A DNA stretch of 33,678 nucleotides, from NCBI RefSeq assembly GCF_000256565.1, contig NZ_AJHH01000547.1, positions 1-33,678 on the forward strand. Reading direction: 5' to 3'. The notes under the pieces were generated by a model. It was not told the DNA's origin. It did not search any database and saw only the letters and a list, made by a program, of their open reading frames with translations. Made by a program: the position numbers and the translations under genes. Shown here piece after piece: positions 27,238 to 33,678 of the stretch (positions are counted from its first letter, which is position 1; each line of letters begins with the position of its first letter). This DNA comes from Herbaspirillum lusitanum P6-12 (GTDB lineage: Bacteria; Pseudomonadota; Gammaproteobacteria; Burkholderiales; Burkholderiaceae_D).

Positions 27238-28161
27238 TTAGCGCGCCCCTTTTTCGAAATCCGCCTTCAAGGTTTGCATGCTGCTCTCTTCCTTTGCCTG
27301 AGCGGCACGCGCAATACACTCCATCAGCGTGGACACCACGACGCTTGACGTCGGCGTCACACGTTGCAAAACACCGATCTCCCTGAAAAAACCACCCCCT
27401 TCCAATGGCAAGACACGCACTTTCCGGATGGAAGCGCCGGCGGCAAGGTCATAGGGGATGATCGCTACGCCCAGTCCCTTTCTCACCATCTCGATAATGA
27501 CCATCGGTTCATCCAGCTCCATCGTGTCATTCACCTGCAAACGGGTGCGTTTCAGATAGCGATCCACCAGTTGCCCACCGTATGACCTGCGGCTATAACG
27601 CAAGAACGGATGCGACTCCAGCAAGGACTTTATCGAGGTCTCACGCGCAGATGTGGGAGCAATGACGACATAGGTTTCGCGCAGCATGGTCGTCCATTTC
27701 AGACCCTTTGTCATTTTGAGATTTGGACGAATCATGACTGCCAATGACAAGTCATTGCTGTCGATCTGGGACATGAGCTGCACCGAGGTTCCCGGCACCA
27801 CGTTCACTTCGACCAGCGGCAGTTCCTTGCAGAAATCGGCAAGCACGGCGGGGAGCAATCCAAGCTGCACGGTGGAGATCGCGCCGATATCGATCTTTCC
27901 TCGCGTGGCCGCAACGTCTGTCTGTCCTTTCATGGATTCGAAGAGCCGCACGATTTCTTCTGCGGTGACGAATAGTTGTTTGCCGTGCTCGCTGACAGCG
28001 ACCGTCTTTCCCACGCGCGTGAAAAGCTCGCAGTTCAACTCATCTTCGAGCCGCCTGATCTGCATGCTCACCGCCGACTGCGTCAAACCGAGCCTGGCGC
28101 CCGCCGTCGAGAAGGAACCGAGCCGCGCAGCGGCAATGAATGTTTTCAGATAGCGAATCAT
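27238..28161 (-). CDS. LysR family transcriptional regulator
   Basis: A 307-residue LysR regulator. The helix-turn-helix is MIRYLKTFIAAARLGSFSTA followed by GLTQSAVSMQIRRLEDELN; the effector domain starts near residue 90 (RGKIDIGAISTVQLGLLPAV). It is divergent from the VOC gene at 28331 and the binding-protein gene behind it, with 169 bp of A+T-rich DNA between, and probably controls them. No perfect T-N11-A palindrome was found in that gap. Confidence 0.93.
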   Translation of the reverse strand: MIRYLKTFIAAARLGSFSTAGARLGLTQSAVSMQIRRLEDELNCELFTRVGKTVAVSEHGKQLFVTAEEIVRLFESMKGQTDVAATRGKIDIGAISTVQLGLLPAVLADFCKELPLVEVNVVPGTSVQLMSQIDSNDLSLAVMIRPNLKMTKGLKWTTMLRETYVVIAPTSARETSIKSLLESHPFLRYSRRSYGGQLVDRYLKRTRLQVNDTMELDEPMVIIEMVRKGLGVAIIPYDLAAGASIRKVRVLPLEGGGFFREIGVLQRVTPTSSVVVSTLMECIARAAQAKEESSMQTLKADFEKGAR

Positions 28162-28330
28162 GCTTATGAAAAATATGAATATGAAATACGAAAATACAGA
28201 ATTTTACATTACAAATTTATGTATTTAGACTGCCTCAATCCGTTACCACCCACAAGGTCACGTGCCGTATCAGCATTCACGCTGCGCATTGCCTGGCAGC
28301 ATCAAACCAACATCAACAGAAGGATTGAAA

Positions 28331-28753
28331 ATGACATCGACGTCGTTGTTCCACTTGGCTTTTCCCGTCAAAGACATTGCCGAGGCGCGCGCTTTCTATG
28401 GCGATTTACTGGGCTGCCCGGAAGGTCGCAGTTCTGAAAAATGGGTGGATTTCAATTTTTACGGTCATCAGCTGGTAGCACATCTGGCACCGGAAGAAAC
28501 TGGCTTCAGCGTGAGCAATTCGGTGGATGACCATGACGTGCCATCCCGTCATTTCGGTGCGATCCTGGCATTGCCGGAATGGGAAGCCCTGGCGGAAAAA
28601 TTGAAGGCCGCAAAGATCAAATTCATCATCGAGCCGTACATCCGCTTCAAGGGTGAAGTGGGCGAGCAGGCCACGATGTTTTTCCTGGATCCGTCCGGCA
28701 ATGCGCTTGAGTTCAAGTCCTTCGCCAACATGGACTACATCTTTGCAAAGTAG
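28331..28753 (+). CDS. VOC superfamily (glyoxalase/dioxygenase-like) protein
   Basis: A 140-residue vicinal-oxygen-chelate protein. The ATG at 28331 follows AAGGATTG and begins the family strand [20 protein letters not shown]. Possible metal ligands are the first-strand His of LFHLAFPV, the Glu of the final strand ([12 protein letters not shown]) and a central His. It resembles the COG3565 group of predicted extradiol-type dioxygenases. The reaction is unknown. It is 34 bp upstream of the binding-protein gene and probably in one operon with it. Confidence 0.85.
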   Translation: MTSTSLFHLAFPVKDIAEARAFYGDLLGCPEGRSSEKWVDFNFYGHQLVAHLAPEETGFSVSNSVDDHDVPSRHFGAILALPEWEALAEKLKAAKIKFIIEPYIRFKGEVGEQATMFFLDPSGNALEFKSFANMDYIFAK

Positions 28754-28787
28754 TCATTGAGTCATTGAAATTTCAAGGAAAAAGAAA

Positions 28788-29741
28788 ATGAAGAAAATCG
28801 TCATGGCGCTCTGCCTCATGAGCAGCCAGGTAGCACATATTGCCCACGCCGCCCCGGATGAAGACTTGACCGGGACACTGAAGAAGATCAAGGAAAAGGG
28901 CGTCCTGGTGCTGGGCGTTCGTGATTCGACGAAGCCATTTTCTTACCTGAATGACAAACAAAGCTATGAGGGCTATGCGGTGGACCTGTGCCTGGCCATC
29001 GCCAAGAATATTCAACGCAAGCTGGGCGTGTCGCAACTGACCATTTCAATGTTGCCGGTGACCTCTTCCAGCCGTATCCCGTTGATCCAGAACGGCACCG
29101 TTGACATCGAATGCGGCAACACCACCAATACCGCTGAGCGTCAAAACATCGTGGAGTTTTCACCGACCTACTATGTGAGCGGTTCCCGTATCCTGAGCAA
29201 GCGCAGCAGCAACATCAAGACGCTGGCAGATTTGCGCGGGAAGAAGTTGGCCATCAATAGTGGCACCACCCACATCAAAATGGTCAGCACCCTCAATGAC
29301 GAACAGAAACTGGGTATCGACATCATCGCCTCGCGCGATACGGCGGAAGGCATGTTGCTGGTGGAAACCGGCCGGGCCGCGGCATTCATCAACGACGATA
29401 TCGTATTGGCATCGCTGGCGGGCGGAAGCAAGATCAGCAGCGAACTGGTGGTCGGCAAGGAAGCGTTGTCGGTCGAACCGTTCGGCTTGATTTATCGCAA
29501 GAACGATCCTGCATTCAAGCAAATCGTCGACACGAGCATCAGCACCATCTTCAAGTCCGGCGACATCAACAAGATTTACGCGAAGTGGTTCCAGTCTCCG
29601 GCGCTGCCCCATGGACAAAACCTGAACTGGCCGATGAGCCCGGAGACACAGGCTGCCATCGCCAAGATCACGAACTCACCGAATCCGGCTGACTACGCAG
29701 CAATACCAAAGGAACAGCTGTCGACGATCAAGAAAAAATAA
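28788..29741 (+). CDS. Amino-acid ABC transporter periplasmic binding protein (GltI-like), orphan
   Basis: A 317-residue solute-binding protein family 3 member, with signal peptide MKKIVMALCLMSSQVAHIAHAA. The mature part has GVLVLGVRDSTKPFSYLNDK, EGYAVDLCLAIAKNIQRKLG, NGTVDIECGNTTNTAERQ and VEFSPTYYVSGSRIL, like glutamate/aspartate-binding GltI; the ECGNTTNT and SRIL features are typical of that subgroup. No permease or ATPase gene is next to it in the window, so it must use a transporter encoded elsewhere or act in sensing. It follows the VOC gene by 34 bp. Confidence 0.92.
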   Translation: MKKIVMALCLMSSQVAHIAHAAPDEDLTGTLKKIKEKGVLVLGVRDSTKPFSYLNDKQSYEGYAVDLCLAIAKNIQRKLGVSQLTISMLPVTSSSRIPLIQNGTVDIECGNTTNTAERQNIVEFSPTYYVSGSRILSKRSSNIKTLADLRGKKLAINSGTTHIKMVSTLNDEQKLGIDIIASRDTAEGMLLVETGRAAAFINDDIVLASLAGGSKISSELVVGKEALSVEPFGLIYRKNDPAFKQIVDTSISTIFKSGDINKIYAKWFQSPALPHGQNLNWPMSPETQAAIAKITNSPNPADYAAIPKEQLSTIKKK

Positions 29742-29798
29742 AAGCGGGGTCAGGCTTCGAGATAACATAGCCGTTCAGTGAAGACGGCCTGATATCGA

Positions 29799-30296
29799 AT
29801 GAGCAGAACCCCCCTCCTCCAAAGCCCCGAGTTATTGCGCCGCCTGCTTCGTGCAAAGGATCGGATGGACGCCGCTTCGCACGAAGACTGGCCCGTTGAG
29901 CGGCTGGCAAGCGTGAGCCACGTATCCGAGGCGCATTTCGCCCGCGCCTTCAAAGAAGCATTCGGCACTCCGCCACATCGCTATTTGCTTACCCGGCGCA
30001 TCGAACGCGCAGCCGCCTTGCTGCGCGACAGCGAACTCCCGATCACGGAAATCGCCTTCCGGACCGGTTGGCGCAGCTTGGGCACATTCGGGCGCATTTT
30101 CCGCGAAATCACCGGGGACAACCCCGGCACCGTGCGCAAGCAGGCACGGATCGCCGCGCAGGAACTGAGCAGCGTGCCGGCCTGCATCGTCAGCGCCGCC
30201 CATCGCCCGGACCTCAAGACCTCAGTTTTGGAGAAGCGGCGGCTATCGGGCGACGGTATAAAGGAGACCCAACCAAAGGAGATCGACAATGAGTGA
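29799..30296 (+). CDS. AraC family regulator, DNA-binding domain only
   Basis: A 165-residue protein that consists mainly of the two AraC helix-turn-helix motifs (PVERLASVSHVSEAHFARAF, KEAFGTPPHRYLLTRRIERA, then ITEIAFRTGWRSLGTFGRIF), with no effector-binding domain. Such short members act alone or respond to redox or small ligands. It overlaps the following VOC gene by 8 bp, so the two are co-translated and the VOC protein may be its sensor or target enzyme. Confidence 0.88.
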   Translation: MSRTPLLQSPELLRRLLRAKDRMDAASHEDWPVERLASVSHVSEAHFARAFKEAFGTPPHRYLLTRRIERAAALLRDSELPITEIAFRTGWRSLGTFGRIFREITGDNPGTVRKQARIAAQELSSVPACIVSAAHRPDLKTSVLEKRRLSGDGIKETQPKEIDNE

Positions 30297-30696
30297 CGGA
30301 GTACAAGTAGCAGGTCTGTATGTGCGGGACCAGGATGAAGCGCTGACGTTCTATGTGGACAAGCTCGGCTTCCGGGTTCACACCGATGTGAAAAACGGCG
30401 ACTATCGCTGGCTGACCGTGCAACATCCGGATCAACCGGCTTTCCAGCTGGGCCTGTTCACCCCCGGCCCGCCGATGCATGACGCCGCAACCGCGCAGGC
30501 CTTGAAAGCGCTGGTGGCGAAAGGCGCGATGCCGCCGCTGGTGCTGGGTGTACGCGATTGCCGCGATGCCTGTGAACGGATGAAAGCGCAGGGCGTGGAG
30601 ATCACCCAGGAGCCGGTAGAACGCTACGGCACGGTTGACGCGGGCTTCCGCGATCCGTCGGGAAACGGCTGGAAGATGATTCAGGAACGACGCTGA
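30289..30696 (+). CDS. VOC superfamily (glyoxalase/bleomycin-resistance-like) protein
   Basis: A 135-residue VOC protein with AAAGGAG ribosome-binding site. The paired beta-alpha-beta-beta-beta modules are visible: VAGLYVRDQDEALTFYVDKL with GFRVHTDV, and PLVLGVRDCRDACERMKAQG followed by FRDPSGNGWKMIQ. The usual first metal ligand His is replaced in AGLYVRD and the final Glu ligand is replaced by Lys-Met (GWKMIQ), so metal catalysis is doubtful; binding and sequestering a small molecule is possible. AraC-VOC pairs are common in proteobacteria. Confidence 0.87.
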   Translation: MSDGVQVAGLYVRDQDEALTFYVDKLGFRVHTDVKNGDYRWLTVQHPDQPAFQLGLFTPGPPMHDAATAQALKALVAKGAMPPLVLGVRDCRDACERMKAQGVEITQEPVERYGTVDAGFRDPSGNGWKMIQERR

Positions 30697-30730
30697 ACTG
30701 AGCGAATCAACGCTTCCCGAAATGTGCCGC

Positions 30731-30751
30731 GAGCTGCGTCCTGCGCAGCTC
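30731..30751. terminator. Terminator-like hairpin between convergent genes
   Basis: A perfect 8-bp stem GAGCTGCG/CGCAGCTC with loop TCCTG lies between the VOC and the ABM genes. There is no clear T-run on either side. Confidence 0.4.
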
Positions 30752-30778
30752 CCTCCCGATCAATCCGCGTTCATTTTC

Positions 30779-31069
30779 CTAGGCAATCTGGGTCAGCTTC
30801 CTGATCCGGATCTCGGCAATCCCCCCGACAGCAGCAACAAGCGCCTGGAAATGCGGTGTCAACTCATGCTCTTTCAGTGCGGTGGCGTCCCGCCATTCTT
30901 CCAGCATGACAAACAACTCGGGATTCTCGTTGTCGGCGTGCAAATCATAGCGATGGCATCCGGCTTCGGCCCGGCTTGGCGGCACCACCTTTTCCAGCGC
31001 GGCTTTCAACGTAGCGCCATGGCCCGGTTTGGCCGTCAGCGTGGCGACAATGACTAGCTTTTGATCCAT
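30779..31069 (-). CDS. Antibiotic biosynthesis monooxygenase (ABM) domain protein, YgiN-like
   Basis: A 96-residue single-domain ABM protein of the quinol monooxygenase/YgiN type. Landmarks are VIVATLTAKPGHGATLKAAL, EAGCHRYDLHADNENPELFV (with the conserved Tyr and Asp) and EEWRDATALKEHELTPHFQ, with the His pair HE...H. These small dimeric enzymes oxidise quinol-like compounds or detoxify reactive products without cofactors. GAGAGAAG precedes the ATG. It lies downstream of the MFS operon on the same strand, but with 183 bp between, so it is probably separate. Confidence 0.87.
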   Translation of the reverse strand: MDQKLVIVATLTAKPGHGATLKAALEKVVPPSRAEAGCHRYDLHADNENPELFVMLEEWRDATALKEHELTPHFQALVAAVGGIAEIRIRKLTQIA

Positions 31070-31093
31070 TTTCTTCTCTCGTACAAGTAATCA

Positions 31094-31238
31094 AGTCTCG
31101 TACGCTATCCTATTTTTGCGGACGACGCTGATCTGATTATTCATCACCACCATCACGCCCTTGCCGTTGGCATCTGCCGTGGTGGCGATGCGGAGGGCCG
31201 GCATGTTGGAGAAATTGTCGACTTCACCGCAAACACGA
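31094..31238 (-). pseudogene. Possible protein remnant (asparaginase-like fragment)
   Basis: The minus strand reads an open stretch closed upstream by TGA and ending with TGA, with no start codon of its own before an internal ATG. It contains DANGKGVMVVMNNQISVVRK, reminiscent of the KGVLVVMND-I-x-x-R strand of type II L-asparaginases. The rest does not match well. It may be the decayed end of a deleted gene downstream of the MFS gene. Confidence 0.25.
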
Positions 31239-31252
31239 GGAAGTCAGGGACT

Positions 31253-32551
31253 TCAAGCCCGTTCGCCTGCCGTCTTCGATACCGCAATCGCAACGCCGCC
31301 GAGGAAAGCAGCCACGCCCAGCATCAGCAGCGACATCTTGTAATCGGGAGAAATCGAGCGGACGTAACCGACCAGCAGCGGCCCGAGGAATTGTCCTATC
31401 AGGTTGCCGACGCCGCTGACGAAGGCCACCGCCGGCATCGCCTTGCGCAATGGCAGGATCTCGGTCAGGCGAGAGAAGATCAACGGCATCAGCATCTTCA
31501 GCGTGAAGCCGATCAGGATGAACAGCGCGATCTGCACATAGAACAAAGACGCGGGAACGAATGCCGCCGCCGCCATCAGCAGGCCGGTGATCATGGTCGG
31601 TATGGCGGCGTGCCAGCGGCGTTCCTGGCCATTCCTGTCGGAGCGGCGGCTGATGTAATAGATGCCCAGCATCGACATGACGAACGGCGCGCCGGCGAAG
31701 AAGCCGATGGCGGTTTCGCTGAGCTGGCCATACGATTTCATTACGGTTGGCAGCCACAAGGTAATGCCATACAACAAGATGGTGTTGAGACCGAAACCCA
31801 GCGTCATGAGCCACACAGCAGGCTCATTGAAGATCGTCCACCACGGATCCGTTTCGGGCGCCTGGTGTGCGGCCTGCTCTTCGTCGAGCGTCCGCTTGAT
31901 GGTGTCGCGATCGCCGGCAGGAAGCCATGCCGCCGCATCGAGACTTTTCGGAATCGACTTGAACCAGATCAGGCAGAAAATCCAGGCAGGCAGACCTTCG
32001 GCGATGAGCATGACGCGCCAGTCGTAGTGCGCGATGATGGCGCCTGAAATCGGACCGGCCAGGAAACCCCCCAGCGGGGCGCCCAGATTCCAGATGCCGA
32101 ATGCGCGACCGCGCTCGGCTTTCATGAACCACTGTGCCAGCAGAATCGAGGTGCCGGCATAGACCGGACCTTCGGCCAGGCCGAGCAGGATGCGTACGCT
32201 CAGCACTTGCCAGAATGTGGTGGCGAGACCGGTCAGCATCGCGGCGGCGCCGAACAGCACCAGACAGACCGCAACCAGTCTGCGCGCGCCGAACTTCATC
32301 GCCAGGTATCCCGCCAGCAATTGCGTCAGCGCATAACCCCAGGCGAAGGCGCCGCCAATCCAGCCTCCCTGCGTCGAGGTCAGCCCGAGTTCCTTTGTCA
32401 TGTGCGGCAGCGCCATCGCGATATTGACGCGGTCGAAATACGACAGCATGTAGACGATGAACACGGTCGGCAGGATGATCATCCATCTGTTGCGCCCGAT
32501 ATCGGACCCATTGAGCCCGGTGTTGAGCTCGCCGCTTAGGGTTTTTGGCAT
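31253..32551 (-). CDS. MFS transporter, anion:cation symporter (sugar acid / aromatic acid) type
   Basis: A 432-residue major facilitator protein with twelve predicted membrane helices. The start at 32551 follows GAGGAGA at good spacing; the longer frame is rejected because its extra residues are not family-like. Signatures of the anion:cation symporter group are FIVYMLSYFDRVNIAMALPH, then the loop 2-3 motif GYLAMKFGARRLVAVCLV and LGLAEGPVYAG. Substrates in this group are organic anions such as galactonate, glucarate, tartrate or 4-hydroxyphenylacetate. It follows the tautomerase remnant and the dehydratase gene, so it probably imports their sugar-acid substrate. Confidence 0.9.
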   Translation of the reverse strand: MPKTLSGELNTGLNGSDIGRNRWMIILPTVFIVYMLSYFDRVNIAMALPHMTKELGLTSTQGGWIGGAFAWGYALTQLLAGYLAMKFGARRLVAVCLVLFGAAAMLTGLATTFWQVLSVRILLGLAEGPVYAGTSILLAQWFMKAERGRAFGIWNLGAPLGGFLAGPISGAIIAHYDWRVMLIAEGLPAWIFCLIWFKSIPKSLDAAAWLPAGDRDTIKRTLDEEQAAHQAPETDPWWTIFNEPAVWLMTLGFGLNTILLYGITLWLPTVMKSYGQLSETAIGFFAGAPFVMSMLGIYYISRRSDRNGQERRWHAAIPTMITGLLMAAAAFVPASLFYVQIALFILIGFTLKMLMPLIFSRLTEILPLRKAMPAVAFVSGVGNLIGQFLGPLLVGYVRSISPDYKMSLLMLGVAAFLGGVAIAVSKTAGERA

Positions 32552-32671
32552 GTTGCAGTCTCCTCTGTTCCTGCTTTTGGTGAACGCGCCAGCGGTCTCA
32601 TGTCGCCGGCGACAGATCCCTGCCGTCGCTGACGATAACCTGCCGCCTTGTCGCAATGGGCCAAGCTACTT

Positions 32672-32773
32672 TTAAAGCACTTCTTTCACGTCGGAATCGC
32701 GTTCCATCTCGACGATCCGTTGCGACAACTCCGTGCACATCGCCGGCGTGTATTCAACGATGAGATGCGGCAT
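32672..32773 (-). pseudogene. Tautomerase/CHM-isomerase-like remnant
   Basis: A 33-residue frame starting MPHLIVEYTPAM, the N-terminal signature of 5-carboxymethyl-2-hydroxymuconate isomerase and related tautomerases with the catalytic N-terminal Pro. The family is usually 115-130 residues, and after the first dozen residues the sequence ends quickly (LSQRIVEMERDSDVKEVL). This looks like an internally deleted relic in the operon, unless it is a new minimal form. It starts 25 bp after the dehydratase stop. Confidence 0.5.
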
Positions 32774-32798
32774 GGTTGCCTTCTGTTTTTTGGCTGAC

Positions 32799-33678
32799 TT
32801 ACTGGTCCAGCGGCGCGCCGTCGATGGTGCGGCGCATGGACACCAGACGGTGCAGCGGTGCACGCTTGAACTCGACTTCGTCGACCAGTTCGACGCCGAT
32901 GCCGGGGGCATCCGGCACGGCGATGAAGCCGGCTTGCGGCACCGGATGGCTCTTTACCAGATCGGAACCGAGCAGCTTCTGGCCCGACTTCAGGACCAGG
33001 TTTTCAAACCCGGTCGGGTATTCCTGGATGGCGAAGTTGGGCACGGCCGCGGCGACTTGCATGCAGGCCGCCAGGCTGATCGGCGACAGCGGATTATGGG
33101 GTGCCAGGTCGACGTTCTGGGCTTCGGCCAACGCCGCGATTTTCTTGGCGCCGGTGATGCCTCCGCATACGCAGACCGAAGCGCGGGCGTAGCGCACGCC
33201 GCCGCCGGCCAGCTGTTGCTGGAATTCCGCCGGGGTGCAGAAGCGTTCGCCGGTGGCGATCGGTACGCGAATTGCATGGCCCACCGTCGTCATCTGCGCG
33301 TAGAACTCCGGACGCAGCGGATCTTCCAGCCACATCGGCGTCAACGGCTCCAGCACCTGGCCGATGGCAATTGCCTCGGCCGGACTCAGGCGGCGATGCA
33401 TTTCGATCAGCAGGTCGACATCGGGACCGACCGCTTCGCGGAATGCCATCACGCGCTCCTTGGCATCACGCACCTTGCCGGCGTGCGAACGGAAATATTC
33501 GTGTCCTTCCGGTTCGTCCAGGAAAGGATTGATGTGGCCAACCGCAGTGAAGCCTTCTTCGCGCAGGCGGCGGCATTCGGACAAGACTTCTTCCAGGGTC
33601 TCTGCGTAAACATGGCCGTAGACCCGCAATTTGTTGCGGTAGGCGCCGCCCAGCAACTGCCAGACCGGCGGGACCCTC
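32799..33678 (-). CDS. Enolase-superfamily sugar-acid dehydratase (partial, runs off window)
   Basis: The C-terminal ~290 residues of a mandelate racemase/enolase-superfamily enzyme, close to the D-galactonate/mannonate dehydratase branch. Metal-binding carboxylates fall in DVDLLIEMHRRLSP, MWLEDPLRPE and IATGERFCTPAEF; the candidate base His is in VDLAPHNPLSP. Such enzymes dehydrate sugar acids to 2-keto-3-deoxy acids in the cytoplasm. The Arg-Arg after MH differs from the HGRL often seen. The start lies beyond the right edge. It is the first visible gene of an operon with the tautomerase remnant and the MFS transporter. Confidence 0.88.
   Translation of the reverse strand, partial: RVPPVWQLLGGAYRNKLRVYGHVYAETLEEVLSECRRLREEGFTAVGHINPFLDEPEGHEYFRSHAGKVRDAKERVMAFREAVGPDVDLLIEMHRRLSPAEAIAIGQVLEPLTPMWLEDPLRPEFYAQMTTVGHAIRVPIATGERFCTPAEFQQQLAGGGVRYARASVCVCGGITGAKKIAALAEAQNVDLAPHNPLSPISLAACMQVAAAVPNFAIQEYPTGFENLVLKSGQKLLGSDLVKSHPVPQAGFIAVPDAPGIGVELVDEVEFKRAPLHRLVSMRRTIDGAPLDQ

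Noticed and set aside
31391-32047. 218-residue open frame antisense to the MFS gene
   Set aside because: Shadow frame rich in Arg, His and Gln, with no family features and no ribosome-binding site.

Overview
The window looks like a chromosomal stretch of a Gram-negative betaproteobacterium, most likely a member of the Burkholderiales close to the Oxalobacteraceae (Herbaspirillum/Collimonas-like). This is an inference from the glmU - Lrp/AsnC regulator - glmS order, the many LysR regulators and polar amino-acid ABC parts, and codon use; no rRNA or other marker gene is present. No tRNA, CRISPR array, complete insertion sequence or phage gene was seen.

Layout. (1) 1-8.6 kb is a glycan/small-molecule modification region with lower G+C than the middle of the window. 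It holds three SAM-dependent-fold proteins, then a leftward, tightly overlapping operon (small ORF, GT31-like glycosyltransferase, two DegT-family PLP proteins, WbqC), and a rightward GT25-type glycosyltransferase. The two DegT paralogues differ at the Schiff-base position: Lys204 in one, His204 in the other, as in sugar 3-dehydratases of the ColD type. (2) 8.7-12.4 kb is the hexosamine core: glmU, a divergent Lrp/AsnC regulator and glmS. As given, glmS carries an internal frame-changing deletion of about 45 codons. (3) 12.5-21.7 kb is an amino-acid acquisition region: glutaminase glsA, an M20 amidohydrolase, a LysR regulator, two permeases and an ATPase of a polar amino-acid ABC importer, a chemoreceptor on the other strand, and the periplasmic binding protein.

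(4) 21.7-27.1 kb is a heat-shock region. A 1,197-bp unit carrying a 3'-truncated hsp20 gene and a divergent unrecognised gene is present twice, head to tail, with 2 bp between the copies and the same end points in both. It is followed by groES, a groEL without the usual Gly-Gly-Met tail, and a small unknown gene. Both hsp20 copies have a sigma32-like promoter and a leader of about 100 nt that can fold into four hairpins, the last one covering the Shine-Dalgarno sequence, which is the layout of a ROSE-type RNA thermometer. groES has a similar sigma32-like promoter.

(5) 27.2-33.7 kb holds metabolic accessory genes: a LysR regulator divergent from a VOC protein and an orphan amino-acid-binding protein, an AraC-type regulator with a second VOC protein, an ABM-domain monooxygenase, and a leftward sugar-acid-type operon (enolase-superfamily dehydratase running off the window, a 33-residue tautomerase remnant, an MFS transporter).

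The most promising items for follow-up are the twinned heat-shock unit with its thermometer-like leader, the Lys/His DegT pair, the glmS lesion, and the possible N-acyl-glutamine scavenging module around glsA.
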